A stretch of 64,000 nt of DNA from Amycolatopsis acididurans (GCF_012328925.1 NZ_JAAXLS010000028.1:1-64000), one strand, 5' to 3'; counted from the stretch's first letter, positions 39,169-48,152 are shown. The notes: a model not told the origin generated them from the sequence alone. Numbers and translations: made by a program.

Positions 39169-40221
39169 CTAATCCATCGACGAACCGTGGCCCGCCGCGT
39201 GGGCGGCGAACAGGCGTTCCGCGGTGTCCGGCTCGCCTGCCGTCAGTGCCGCCAGCAGGTCGGCGTGCCGTTCGGCCATGGCGGGCCAGTCGCCCGCGTA
39301 GAGCGGGTTGCCGACCACGCGCAGGTTCCACATGCTCGACTCGATCGTGCGCCAGATGCGGTTGAGAAACGCGTTGCCCGCCGCCGCGCACACTTCCCGG
39401 TGGAAGGTCAGGTCCGCGTCGCGGAAGGCGCCGATGTCCCCGCGCCGCGCCGCTTCCCGCATCGCCTCGACGGCGGCGGCCATCGCGTTGCGCGACCGCG
39501 GCCGCATGTCGGTCGCGGCCTGCCGTGCGGCGTAGCCCTCGATGAGCACGCGCACCTCACGCACCTCGCGCGCCTGCTCCTGGGAGATCTCGGCGACGTA
39601 GTTTCCCCGGTGCGGCAGGGAACTGACCAGCCCCTCGTGCGCCAGCCGCTTGATCGCCTCCCGCGCGGGTGCCTGGCTGGTGCCGAGCTGGCGCGCGATC
39701 TCCGCCTCCACGAGCCGCTGCCCCGGCAGCAGTTCGCCGTTGACGATGCTGGTGCGCAGCAACTGGTACACGCTGTCGGACAGCAGCCCCTTCGGCAGCC
39801 GGCCGGCGACCGCGGTGCGCGGCGGCTCGCTTTCGCTGTGCTCACGCCAGATCCGCGCGACGGTGGACTGCGACAGGCCGACCGACCTGGCCACCGAGCG
39901 TGTCGAGGGCACGCGCTCGCCGCGCCGCGCCTGCGAGATCGCGGTGACCACGAGCCGTTCGGCTTCCGCGCGGTCCGGGCTGCGGGGGCGGCCGGCGCGG
40001 GGCGCGTCGGCGAGCCCGTCCAGCCCGCGCTCGACGAACCGGTCCCGCCATTTGCCCACGGTGGCCGGGCTGACGCCCAGCGAGGTGGCCAGTTCGCGTT
40101 GCGACAGGCCCTCGGCGCAGCCGAGCACGATCCGGCTGCGGACATTGCGCGATCCGCTCTCGTCGGTGGCCCAGGCGAGCAGCGTCGATCGCTCGGCCTC
40201 GGTAAGGCTCAGCGGCGCCAT
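39169..40221 (-). CDS. Fusion regulator: IS630-transposase-like HTH plus GntR/FCD
   Basis: This 350-residue protein joins two DNA-binding modules. Residues 1 to about 135 match the N-terminal DNA-binding region of IS630-type transposases, with LSLTEAERSTLLAWATDE, LSQRELATSLGVSPATVGKW, ERGLDGLADAPRAGRPRS and GLSQSTVARIWREH. Residues from about 150 form a GntR winged helix (LRTSIVNGELLPGQRLVEAE, GTSQAPAREAIKRLAHEG) and an FCD ligand domain with AFRDADLTFHREVCAAAGN. No DDE catalytic domain is present and the frame is continuous. It is divergent from the sugar ABC operon and probably regulates it. The ATG at 40219-40221 has TATGGT seven bases upstream. Confidence 0.85.
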   Translation of the reverse strand: MAPLSLTEAERSTLLAWATDESGSRNVRSRIVLGCAEGLSQRELATSLGVSPATVGKWRDRFVERGLDGLADAPRAGRPRSPDRAEAERLVVTAISQARRGERVPSTRSVARSVGLSQSTVARIWREHSESEPPRTAVAGRLPKGLLSDSVYQLLRTSIVNGELLPGQRLVEAEIARQLGTSQAPAREAIKRLAHEGLVSSLPHRGNYVAEISQEQAREVREVRVLIEGYAARQAATDMRPRSRNAMAAAVEAMREAARRGDIGAFRDADLTFHREVCAAAGNAFLNRIWRTIESSMWNLRVVGNPLYAGDWPAMAERHADLLAALTAGEPDTAERLFAAHAAGHGSSMD

Positions 40222-40275
40222 GTAGGCCACCATACCGCAATTTGTGGTTCAGCTTCTTATGACTCGAAACCTGAA

Positions 40276-40336
40276 AAGTTCACGAACTTCTTGTCAAAAC
40301 TGCTGGTTGACACCGCATTGTCGGCGGAAGTAGAAC
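40276..40336 (+). promoter_or_regulatory. Operator-like palindrome and promoter of the sugar operon
   Basis: AAGTTC-AC-GAACTT (40276-40289) is a perfect inverted repeat. It is followed by TTGACA (40307-40312), an 18-base spacer and TAGAAC (40331-40336), a good -35/-10 pair for the major sigma factor. The ABC operon starts at 40398 behind GAGGAGGA. The palindrome lies just upstream of the -35 box and is the obvious candidate site for the divergently encoded fusion regulator. The 164-base region shows no other feature. Confidence 0.5.
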
Positions 40337-40397
40337 TTAATCGCTACTCGTTCGGCGAATCAATAAATCCCTTGCCGTTTCTCGATGAGGAGGAGCG

Positions 40398-41666
40398 ATG
40401 CGTCCTGTACGCCCGCGCCGGGCCCTGCTGGGCCTCGCGGTACTGATGTCAGTCGTCGTCGCGGGCTGTGGTGGCGGAGGCTTCTCCGGTTCCAGCTCCG
40501 ACGGCACCGGCACCGGCAAGATCCGGGTGCTGGTCAACATCACGCCCAACCTGACCCAGGCCTACTGGGACAGCCTGGTCAAGCCCTTCGAAGACGCCAA
40601 TCCCGGCGTCGACGTGGTCATCGAAGCGCCCACGGGCAAGAGCGTCTCCGACACGCTGCAGCAACAGCTCGCGGCGGGCAGCGCGCCCGACGTGGTGGAA
40701 ACGCTGATGGCGGATAAGACCCTGGCCCCGCAACTGCTCGATCTCACCGACGAGAGCTGGGTGAAGGGCACGCCACTGGTCGATCAGGCCGCGCTGGACG
40801 GCAAGATCTACAACGTCGGCGTCGGCGAGCAGGCCCAGTCGCTGATCTTCTACAACAAGCAGGCCTTCGCCAAGGCCGGTATCACCGAGATGCCGAAGAC
40901 CTTCGACGAGCTGACCGCGGCGATGGGCAAGCTCAAGGCCGCCGGTTACCTGCCGATGCAGACCTCCGGTGAGTACGTGACCGGCCTGCAGGTGCTGCAG
41001 ATGGCCGACCCTTCGCTCGCGCAGACCGCGCCCGCCTGGCACCAGGACATCGCCGCCGGGAAGATCAAGGCGGGCGAGTCGATGATCCCATACTTCAAGC
41101 TCTACCAGTCCTGGATCGACGCCGGCTACATCGACAAGAACGCGCTCGGCCTGAAATACGCCGACGCGCAGCAGCAGTTCTTCTCCGGCAAGTCCGCGAT
41201 GTTCCCGATGGGCAGCTGGTTCACCGCGTCGGTGGCAGGCGCCAAGCCGGGATTCGACGTCGGCGTGATCCCCGCTCCCGTCCTCAATGGACAGAGCAGC
41301 CCGGGTCCGCAGGGTGCCACGATGGCGGCCCCGTACATGATCATGAAGGGCACGCAGCAGAAGGCGCTCGCGCTGAAACTGGTGCAGTGGCTGGTGACCG
41401 ACCAGCAGGCGGTGGTGAGCCAGCTCAAGCAGGACGGCAACTTCCGCAGCGGCATCACGCGTGACTTCACGCCGCTGGAGGCCGACGTGCAGAAGATCCT
41501 CGACTCGGCACCGGCCAAGGTCGCGCAGGGCGAGGGCTACGGCGACGCCACACTGCCGCGCGGGTTCAACTCCGCGTTCAACAGCGAGGTCCAGGGCCTC
41601 TACATCGGACACTCGCCGGAAACCGTCGCCGAAGGTGTCGACCGGTGGGTGGGAGCGCACAAGTGA
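40398..41666 (+). CDS. ABC sugar-binding lipoprotein (CUT1 type)
   Basis: This 422-residue lipoprotein has a signal peptide and lipobox (LMSVVVAGCGGG), followed by a type-1 extracellular solute-binding domain: NPGVDVVIEAP, FDELTAAMGKLKAAG, FFSGKSAMFPMGSWF and ALKLVQWLVTDQQAV. It captures a mono- or oligosaccharide outside the cell for the two permeases downstream. GAGGAGGA precedes the ATG. The ligand is unknown; the neighbouring fucosidase, GH28 and lactonase genes point to deoxy-sugar or pectic oligosaccharides. Confidence 0.9.
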   Translation: MRPVRPRRALLGLAVLMSVVVAGCGGGGFSGSSSDGTGTGKIRVLVNITPNLTQAYWDSLVKPFEDANPGVDVVIEAPTGKSVSDTLQQQLAAGSAPDVVETLMADKTLAPQLLDLTDESWVKGTPLVDQAALDGKIYNVGVGEQAQSLIFYNKQAFAKAGITEMPKTFDELTAAMGKLKAAGYLPMQTSGEYVTGLQVLQMADPSLAQTAPAWHQDIAAGKIKAGESMIPYFKLYQSWIDAGYIDKNALGLKYADAQQQFFSGKSAMFPMGSWFTASVAGAKPGFDVGVIPAPVLNGQSSPGPQGATMAAPYMIMKGTQQKALALKLVQWLVTDQQAVVSQLKQDGNFRSGITRDFTPLEADVQKILDSAPAKVAQGEGYGDATLPRGFNSAFNSEVQGLYIGHSPETVAEGVDRWVGAHK

Positions 41667-42556
41667 GCAGGCCGCGCGGGAGCACCCGTGGGCATGGCGT
41701 GGCCAACGCGGTCATGGTCACGCCGGCCACGGCGCTGTTCTGCCTGATGCTCGTCGTCCCGGCCGGTCTCGCGATCTACCTGAGCCTGACCGACTGGGAC
41801 GGCTACAGCGCCAGCCCGCAGGTCGTCGGCGGCAGGAACTACGCCGATCTGGTGCGGGATCCCGAACTGCGCGAGGCGGCGTTCGTGACGGTGCTGGCCG
41901 CGGTGGTCGGCACGGTCGCGATGAACGCGCTCGGGCTCGGGTTCGCGTTGCTGGTGAACAAGGCGTCGCGGCTGAACTCGGTGCTGCGGATGATCCTGTT
42001 CTACCCGCACGTGCTCAGCGCGCTCGTCGTCGGTTTCCTGTGGAGCGCGATCCTCGGCACGACCGGCGCGGTGAACAGCTTCCTCACCAGTCACGGCGCG
42101 GACGTCCTGCCGTTTCTGTCCGATCCGGTCTGGGCGCGGGTCACGCTCGTCGCGGTGCTCGTGTGGGCCGGTTTCGGCGTCAACGTCGTGCTGTACGTGG
42201 CGGGGCTGCAGTCCGTGCCGCAGTCGCTGGTCGAGGCCTGCCGCATCGACGGCGGTTCGCGGTGGCAGGTGTTCCGGCACGTGACGCTGCCCTCGATCGC
42301 GTCGGTGATGACGGTGAACATCGTGCTGTCGCTGATCACCCTGCTCAAGACCTACGACCTCGTCGTGTCGCTGACCGCGGGCGGTCCGGCGGGCCAGACC
42401 CAGACGCTGGCCTATCTGATCCTGTGGAACTCCTTCCACGACGGCAGGCTCGGGTTCGGTTCGGCGCAGTCGGTGGTGCTGATGGTGCTCACCGCGGCGC
42501 TGGCACTGGCCGTGACCCGGCTGCGCAAGCGCGCCGACCAAGGAGCGATGGCATGA
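41663..42556 (+). CDS. ABC sugar permease (first)
   Basis: This 297-residue inner-membrane permease has six predicted helices and the binding-protein-dependent EAA-type motif near the C-terminal third (LVEACRIDGGSRWQVFRHVTLPSI). It belongs to the MalF/UgpA-like partner of CUT1 importers. The GTG at 41663 overlaps the binding-protein stop (GTGA), and its own stop overlaps the second permease start (ATGA). No ATP-binding protein is encoded in the window. As in many actinobacteria, a shared MsiK-type ATPase encoded elsewhere is likely. Confidence 0.9.
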   Translation: MSRPRGSTRGHGVANAVMVTPATALFCLMLVVPAGLAIYLSLTDWDGYSASPQVVGGRNYADLVRDPELREAAFVTVLAAVVGTVAMNALGLGFALLVNKASRLNSVLRMILFYPHVLSALVVGFLWSAILGTTGAVNSFLTSHGADVLPFLSDPVWARVTLVAVLVWAGFGVNVVLYVAGLQSVPQSLVEACRIDGGSRWQVFRHVTLPSIASVMTVNIVLSLITLLKTYDLVVSLTAGGPAGQTQTLAYLILWNSFHDGRLGFGSAQSVVLMVLTAALALAVTRLRKRADQGAMA

Positions 42557-43452
42557 GCACAGTGCTCGACAAGCCCGCGGTGGCGGCGAAAACGGCACCG
42601 GCGCCGAAGAAGACCCACGGTCGTGCCGGCGTGGGAACCGTGCTGCGGTGGGTGTTTCTCGCGCTGGTCGCGGTGTTCATGCTGGTGCCGCTGTACCTGC
42701 TGGTGGTCAACGCGTTCAAATCGCAGCAGGACATCCTGTCCCAGCCGTTCGGCATTCCCGGCTCGCTGACCGCCGAGCACATCGTCAAGGCGCTGAACAA
42801 CCCGCAGTTCAACATCTTCAAGGGCTACGCGGTCACGATCGGGTTCGTGCTCGCGGTCAACGTCCTGTCGATCGTGCTCGCCGGGCCCGCGGCCTATGTG
42901 ATCGCGCGCAGTCCGAAGAAGCGCTACCGCTGGCTGATGGTGCTGTTCCTGGCGGGTACGTTCATCCCGAGCCAGGTGCTGATCATTCCCGTGGTGTACG
43001 TGCTGAAGACGCTGCAGCTGATGGGCACCGTGCCGGGCTATCTCATGTTCGAGACCACACTGACACTGCCGTTCTCGATCTTCCTGTACGCGGGCTACAT
43101 CGCGACGATCCCGCCCGAACTGGACCAGGCCGCGGCGGTGGACGGCGCGGGCAGGCTGCGCACGTTCTGGCAGATCGTGTTCCCGCTGATGAAGCCGGTG
43201 GTCGCCACGATGGTCATCCTCAACACCTTCTCGGTGTGGAACGACTTCGTGAACCCGCAGACCCTGCTGGCGCCGGGCAGCGGTCTCTACACCGTGACCA
43301 CCGGCATCTACGCGGCGGTCAGCCAGTACCAGACCGACTACACGGTGGTGTTCCCGACGTTGCTGCTGGCCATCGCGCCGCTGCTGGTCTTCTTCGTCTT
43401 CATGCAGCGGCACATCATCAGCGGCCTCACGGCCGGGTCGACGAAGGGCTGA
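42553..43452 (+). CDS. ABC sugar permease (second)
   Basis: This 299-residue permease has six helices and the EAA-type motif PELDQAAAVDGAGRLRTFWQ leading to IVFPLMKPVVATM, which marks the MalG/UgpE-like partner. An unusually Ala/Pro/Lys-rich N-terminal tail of about 25 residues precedes helix 1. It forms the membrane channel with the first permease and is translationally coupled to it. The next gene starts two bases after the stop, so uptake and metabolism are in one transcript. Confidence 0.9.
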   Translation: MSTVLDKPAVAAKTAPAPKKTHGRAGVGTVLRWVFLALVAVFMLVPLYLLVVNAFKSQQDILSQPFGIPGSLTAEHIVKALNNPQFNIFKGYAVTIGFVLAVNVLSIVLAGPAAYVIARSPKKRYRWLMVLFLAGTFIPSQVLIIPVVYVLKTLQLMGTVPGYLMFETTLTLPFSIFLYAGYIATIPPELDQAAAVDGAGRLRTFWQIVFPLMKPVVATMVILNTFSVWNDFVNPQTLLAPGSGLYTVTTGIYAAVSQYQTDYTVVFPTLLLAIAPLLVFFVFMQRHIISGLTAGSTKG

Positions 43453-43453
43453 G

Positions 43454-45364
43454 ATGACCGAGATCCCACGGGTGACCGCGAGCGTGCCGACCGGGTCACC
43501 CCCGGTTTGGGCTGTGCTCCAACGGCGGCTGTTCGAGGTGAACGACCACGCGTGGCGGGCTTTCGCGGCCCGCTACACCGAAGACGACGGGCGGCTCGTC
43601 TATCGCGGCGAGGCCGCGAGCCGCGACGGCGCGGACGATTTCTACGAGGCGTTCTTCAACTGGCCGACGCTGTATCAGCTCGGCGGCGCGGACGATCTGC
43701 TGGAACAGAGCAAACGGCACTGGACCGGCGTCACCGCGCAGCTGAGCGAACTCGGCTATCTCGTGGACGAGTACGAGCGCGGCTACGACTGGTTCCATCA
43801 GGGCGAGTCGATGCTGTTGTTCTACGGCATCTGCGCGGCCGACCCCGCCGACGAGTCCTTCCGTGAGCGTGCGTACCGGTTCGCGGAGCTGTACCTGCCG
43901 GGTTCGGCCAACTACGACCGGGCCACCCGCACGATCCGCGCGCCGCACAACGGCGCGGGTGGTCCGCGCTGGGGCATCAACGAGGAATGGACGAGCTACG
44001 CCGCCGAGCTGACCACCATGCGCCCGTTCGGCCTGCCGCTGCGGGACCTGCCCGGTATCCGTGACTGGTCGGATCTGGCCGATCCCGCCAACGCCGCGCG
44101 CATGGGCGCGGCGATGATCGACCGCATCGGGCGCGGCGACACGGCGGTGAACATCGCCGCGACGAGCCTGGCCGTCAACGCCTGGCTGTACGGGCACGAG
44201 GACCGGCTGGCCGACTGGGTGCTGGAGTACCTCGGCGCGTGGCAGGAACGTGCGCGGGCCAACGGGGGAGTGCTGCCGGACAACGTCGGCCCCTCGGGCA
44301 CGATCGGCGAGCTGCACGGCGGACGCTGGTACGGCGGCAACTACGGCTGGCTGTGGCCGCACGGCGTCTACAGCGTCGGCGCCGCCGCCGTCGTCGGCGC
44401 GCTCAACGGGTTCCTGCTCACCGGCGACGCGGGGCGGCTCGATCTCGGCCGCGGTCCGATCGACACGGTGCTCGAACAAGGCATCCAGGGCGCGGTCACC
44501 GAAACCGAGATGAGCATCAGCGACCGCTGGCTGGCCGAACTCGGCGAGGAGGCGGCCAAACCGACCCTGCTGGTCCCCAACCGGCACGACGACAACGGCT
44601 GGTTCGACTACCAGCCGCCGCAACTGGGGCTGTCCGCGTGGCTGTGGCAGGCGGCGATGCGGCCGGAGGACCGGGCACGGCTGGACCGGCTGCGGGAGGC
44701 CAGCGGCTACGACTGGTGCACGGTGCGGGGCTTCCGCAACAAGGAGGAGGCCGGACACGAGGCGCCGTGGCTGGAGTTCCTGCGCGGTGCCAACCCCGGC
44801 TATCCCGAGCGGATACTGGCCGCCGCGATCGGCCAGGTGCAGCGGCGGATGGCGTTGATCGACACCGACGAGGCCGATCCCGCGCGGATCCACGTGCACC
44901 ATTGGCAGCGGCTCAACCCGGTGCTGACCGAGGCGTTGCTGCACCTGACCACCGGCACCCCGCAGGTGCTCTACAACGGCGGCCTGCTGCCGACCCGGCT
45001 GTCCTATTTCGACCTCGACCGGAACCGGCCGGGCCTGCCACCGGACATCGCGGCGCTCGTGCACGAGGTCGAGGACACCAGGATCAGCGTCGAGCTGGTC
45101 CACAGTGGACTCGCCAGGACGAGGCGGGTGCGTGTCGACGCCGGCTCATTCGGCGAACACCGCATCGACCGCGCCGTCGTCACCGAAGCCGACACCGGCT
45201 ATCCGGGCGACCCGAGGGCTTACACCGCGCCGGAAAGCACGCCACGGCGGCGGGAACTGCCGGTCGGCGGTCCGCGCCTGGAAGTCGTGCTGCCGCCGGG
45301 GATGAGCATCCGGCTCGAACTCGGCCTGACCTCGCGCGCCTACCGGCCCGCGCATCGACAGTGA
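43454..45364 (+). CDS. Unassigned 636-residue enzyme of the sugar operon
   Basis: This large cytosolic protein has no signal peptide or membrane segment. It is Trp/Tyr-rich with an alternating helical pattern in the first 400 residues (WGINEEWTSYAAELT, RIGRGDTAVNIAATSLAVNA, GGRWYGGNYGWLWPHGVYS), which suggests an (alpha/alpha) toroid like those of some glycoside hydrolases, lyases and epimerases. A beta-rich C-terminal part follows (RISVELVHSGLARTRRVRV, LPPGMSIRLELGL). I recognise no named family. It sits between the importer and the RraA-like gene, so an intracellular step on the imported sugar is likely. A GTCCACAGTGGAC palindrome lies inside it (45098-45110). Confidence 0.7.
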   Translation: MTEIPRVTASVPTGSPPVWAVLQRRLFEVNDHAWRAFAARYTEDDGRLVYRGEAASRDGADDFYEAFFNWPTLYQLGGADDLLEQSKRHWTGVTAQLSELGYLVDEYERGYDWFHQGESMLLFYGICAADPADESFRERAYRFAELYLPGSANYDRATRTIRAPHNGAGGPRWGINEEWTSYAAELTTMRPFGLPLRDLPGIRDWSDLADPANAARMGAAMIDRIGRGDTAVNIAATSLAVNAWLYGHEDRLADWVLEYLGAWQERARANGGVLPDNVGPSGTIGELHGGRWYGGNYGWLWPHGVYSVGAAAVVGALNGFLLTGDAGRLDLGRGPIDTVLEQGIQGAVTETEMSISDRWLAELGEEAAKPTLLVPNRHDDNGWFDYQPPQLGLSAWLWQAAMRPEDRARLDRLREASGYDWCTVRGFRNKEEAGHEAPWLEFLRGANPGYPERILAAAIGQVQRRMALIDTDEADPARIHVHHWQRLNPVLTEALLHLTTGTPQVLYNGGLLPTRLSYFDLDRNRPGLPPDIAALVHEVEDTRISVELVHSGLARTRRVRVDAGSFGEHRIDRAVVTEADTGYPGDPRAYTAPESTPRRRELPVGGPRLEVVLPPGMSIRLELGLTSRAYRPAHRQ

Positions 45365-45376
45365 GGAGCTGCAGCA

Positions 45377-46156
45377 GTGGAAGACAACGGCCAGTCCAGC
45401 GATCCCGTGTGGCCGCTGCCGGTGCGCGGCGAGGATCCGGGGCCCGCAGACGCCGAGCACGTCAAGCGGCTGGAACGGATCAGCTCCGCGACCGCCTGCG
45501 CCAAACTGCACGCGCAGGGCATCCGCCGGACCTTCGTCGAGGGACCGCGCCCGCTCAACCGCGGCGCGAAGGTGTCCGGCCGGGCGGTGACGCTGCAGTT
45601 CATGCCGCAGCGCGAGGACGTCGCCTCGGGACTGGGGCAGGAGTACATCGAGCGCAGCACCGCGCTGTGGGCGGTGCTGGAGGAGATCGAGCCGGGCGAC
45701 GTGCTGGTGGTGCAGGCGTACGGAAGCGCTTACACCGGCTGCTTCGGCGACATGCTCGTGCGCTACTTCAAGCGCAAGGGCGGTGCGGGCATCGTCGTGG
45801 ACGGCTGCATCCGTGACTCGCCGCGCGTGGCGGATCTCGGGGTGCCGATCTGGTGCACCGGCACCACGCCGCACTACGCGTCGCAGGCCGAGCTGTTCCC
45901 GTGGGCCTACCACGTGCCGGTGGCCGTCGGCGGGGTGCTGACCCTGCCGGGTGATCTCGTCGTCGCCGACGACGACGGCGCGGTGATCGTGCCCAGGCGC
46001 CGCGCCGCCGACGTGATCGAGGCGGCCGCCGACCACGAGGAATGGGAACGCTTCAGCCGCGCCCGGCTCGAAGAGGGCGCACGGCTGTCGGACTACTACC
46101 CGCTGACCCCGGACAGCCGCGCCGAGTACGAGGCCTGGCGCCAAGAACGGAGGTGA
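45377..46156 (+). CDS. RraA-family protein, possibly an aldolase or decarboxylase
   Basis: This 259-residue protein has the RraA/HMG-aldolase-like core: SSATACAKLHAQG, GRAVTLQFMP, EEIEPGDVLVVQAYG, FGDMLVRYFKRKGGAGIVVD and GCIRDSPRVADLGVPIWCTG. The G-x-R-D motif (VDGCIRDSPRV) marks members able to act as pyruvate aldolases or oxaloacetate decarboxylases rather than RNase E inhibitors. In this setting it could cleave a keto-acid from sugar breakdown. The ATG at 45377 lacks a strong start signal, but GAGGAGC lies about ten bases before it. It follows the 636-residue protein by 12 bases. Confidence 0.8.
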   Translation: MEDNGQSSDPVWPLPVRGEDPGPADAEHVKRLERISSATACAKLHAQGIRRTFVEGPRPLNRGAKVSGRAVTLQFMPQREDVASGLGQEYIERSTALWAVLEEIEPGDVLVVQAYGSAYTGCFGDMLVRYFKRKGGAGIVVDGCIRDSPRVADLGVPIWCTGTTPHYASQAELFPWAYHVPVAVGGVLTLPGDLVVADDDGAVIVPRRRAADVIEAAADHEEWERFSRARLEEGARLSDYYPLTPDSRAEYEAWRQERR

Positions 46157-46213
46157 CGCCGAGGGGCCTACGGAGGTGTAAGGGGGCGTCCGTTTTCGTG
46201 ATGAGGAGACTCA

Positions 46214-48097
46214 ATGCAGAGTAGGTGGCGTCACAGAATTGTCAAGCCGCTGGCCTTCGCGGCCATCGCGGCACTGGGCGTGGGAATACCCGCGGCCTCG
46301 GCCAACGAGACGGCCAGGCCGTGCGATCCGAAGCAGATCTACGTGTCCCCGCAGGGAAGCGACGCGAGCAACGGGCAGGAGCGCGCGCCGTTCAAGACCA
46401 TCGAGCGGGCCCGCGACGAGATCCGGGACAAGGGGCTGAACAAGCCGCAGTCCATGAAGTGCGATGTCGTGGTGAACCTGGCCGCGGGCGACTACCCGGT
46501 GAGCCGGACCGTCGACTTCTCCGACGCCGACTCCGGCACCGGCGGGCACAAGGTGATCTACCGCAGTGCCGACGGCCCTGGCAAGGCGCGGTTCCTCGGG
46601 GCCGAGCCGATCACCGGCTGGGAGAAGACCGGCAACGCCAACATCTACAAGGCGAAGTTCGACCCCAGCAAGCCGTTCTACACGCTGTTCGAGAACGATA
46701 CGCGGGCGACCACGGCCCGCTATCCCAACCGCGGCACCGACGACACGTGGGCGCCGTATCTGACCTCGGCCCGGCCGGAGCCGGACAAGGAGGCCGTGCA
46801 CCAGTGGATGTACTCCAACCCCGGTGACTGGAACTCCAGCTGGGACCTCTCGCAGGCCTCGGCGGTCGTGTGGTCCGGCGGCAGCTGGAGCTGGTTCACC
46901 GACACGGTGCCGATCCTGGACGTCAACTACAAGAAGAACCAGATGACGCTGAAGTACTGGACGCGCTATTCGCTGGTCAACAGCGACGGCGGATCGCGGT
47001 ACTTCCTGCAGAACTCGCTGTCCTTCCTGGACACTCCGGGCGAGTACTATGTGGACTACAAGAACGGCGAGGTCTACTACTGGCCGCGCAGCGGTTCGAT
47101 CGACAACGTGACCGTGTTGCGGCCGACGGTGAAGACCGTGCTCAACGTGGCGGGCGGTTCGGCGCAGAACCGGGCGCACGACATCACCTTCGACGGCCTC
47201 GCGGTGCAGTACAGCGACTTCGTCGACTGGTACCGCAACGGCTGGATCAGCGACGGCGACTCCGGCGAGGTGCACAAGTACCCGCAGTACGACCGCCAGA
47301 TCGAGATGCCGAGGGACCGCTTCGGGGCCATCACCCTGACCAACACCTCGAACATCACGTTCCAGGGGCTGCACCTGTCCGACACCGGATACACCGGCGT
47401 GTACGCGTTGTTCGCCAACGACCACCTCACCGTCCGGGACAGCCTGCTCGAGCACATCGGCGCGGACGGGATCAAGGTCGAGGGCGGTTATCCCGGTGAA
47501 GGCGATCTCGCGGGGTACAACCTGTTCACCGACAACTACATCCACCACTACGGCGAGCTGGTGCCCGGCGACGCCTCCGGGGTCGAGCTGATGGACACCG
47601 GGCACAACGAGGTCAGCTACAGCTACATCGACCACAGCGCCCGCTACGGGGTCAGCCTCGAATCGCGGCCCGAGGTCGCCAACGCCGACAACTACAACCG
47701 CGGCAACACGTTCAAATACCTCAACATCCAGCACGCCGGGCTGGACTCGGGTGACATGGGCGCCTTCTACACCTACGGCGTCAGCAACGTCGAGCCGTAC
47801 CAGAACGACAACACCGCGAACCAGATCGTCATCGGCGACGTCATCCCCGACGCCTCGATGCCCGACTCCGGCACGCGTGGTGTGCACATGGACGCCGGTG
47901 GCTGCGGGTTCACCTTCACCAACATCCAGGTGGGCAAGGTGACCGACGACAAGTACCAGTCCTACAAGTGCAACACGGTCGAGAACGCCAACTGGCTGGC
48001 GGATTTCGACGCTTCGAAGATGGAGTACGACAAGATCGGCGTGACGGGTGCGTTCCCGTACCAGCGTCCGCCGGCGACCGTGCCGCCGGTCGGCTGA
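46214..48097 (+). CDS. Secreted beta-helix glycanase, GH141-like or pectinase-like
   Basis: This 627-residue exported protein has a signal peptide (VKPLAFAAIAALGVGIPAASA). An N-terminal segment IYVSPQGSDASNGQERAPFK with TIERARDEIR, then VIYRSADGPGKARFLGAEPI and TGWEK, precedes a right-handed parallel beta-helix (NITFQGLHLSDTGYTGVYAL, HNEVSYSYIDHSARYGVSLE). This start pattern is shared by GH141 alpha-fucosidase/xylanase-type proteins and several polysaccharide lyase groups; I cannot decide between them. It would attack a plant polysaccharide outside the cell. A strong hairpin follows the gene. GAGGAG precedes the ATG. Confidence 0.78.
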   Translation: MQSRWRHRIVKPLAFAAIAALGVGIPAASANETARPCDPKQIYVSPQGSDASNGQERAPFKTIERARDEIRDKGLNKPQSMKCDVVVNLAAGDYPVSRTVDFSDADSGTGGHKVIYRSADGPGKARFLGAEPITGWEKTGNANIYKAKFDPSKPFYTLFENDTRATTARYPNRGTDDTWAPYLTSARPEPDKEAVHQWMYSNPGDWNSSWDLSQASAVVWSGGSWSWFTDTVPILDVNYKKNQMTLKYWTRYSLVNSDGGSRYFLQNSLSFLDTPGEYYVDYKNGEVYYWPRSGSIDNVTVLRPTVKTVLNVAGGSAQNRAHDITFDGLAVQYSDFVDWYRNGWISDGDSGEVHKYPQYDRQIEMPRDRFGAITLTNTSNITFQGLHLSDTGYTGVYALFANDHLTVRDSLLEHIGADGIKVEGGYPGEGDLAGYNLFTDNYIHHYGELVPGDASGVELMDTGHNEVSYSYIDHSARYGVSLESRPEVANADNYNRGNTFKYLNIQHAGLDSGDMGAFYTYGVSNVEPYQNDNTANQIVIGDVIPDASMPDSGTRGVHMDAGGCGFTFTNIQVGKVTDDKYQSYKCNTVENANWLADFDASKMEYDKIGVTGAFPYQRPPATVPPVG

Positions 48098-48104
48098 TCC
48101 GGGC

Positions 48105-48133
48105 GGGCCCGGCCACCCCGCGTGGCCGGGCCC
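48105..48133 (+). terminator. Strong hairpin after the beta-helix gene
   Basis: GGGCCCGGCCAC (48105-48116) and GTGGCCGGGCCC (48122-48133) form a perfect 12-base-pair stem with a five-base loop, followed by TTTCC. It sits in the 55 bases between the secreted glycanase and the enoyl-CoA hydratase gene. It probably attenuates transcription into the second half of the operon or separates two units. The T run is short, so full termination is uncertain. Confidence 0.6.
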
Positions 48134-48152
48134 TTTCCAGAAAGAGTCCGCA

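Noticed and set aside
39800..40221. IS630 insertion sequence remnant
   Set aside because: The transposase-like part is in one continuous frame with a full GntR/FCD regulator; there is no DDE domain, no terminal repeats and no target duplication, so a fusion regulator is the better reading.
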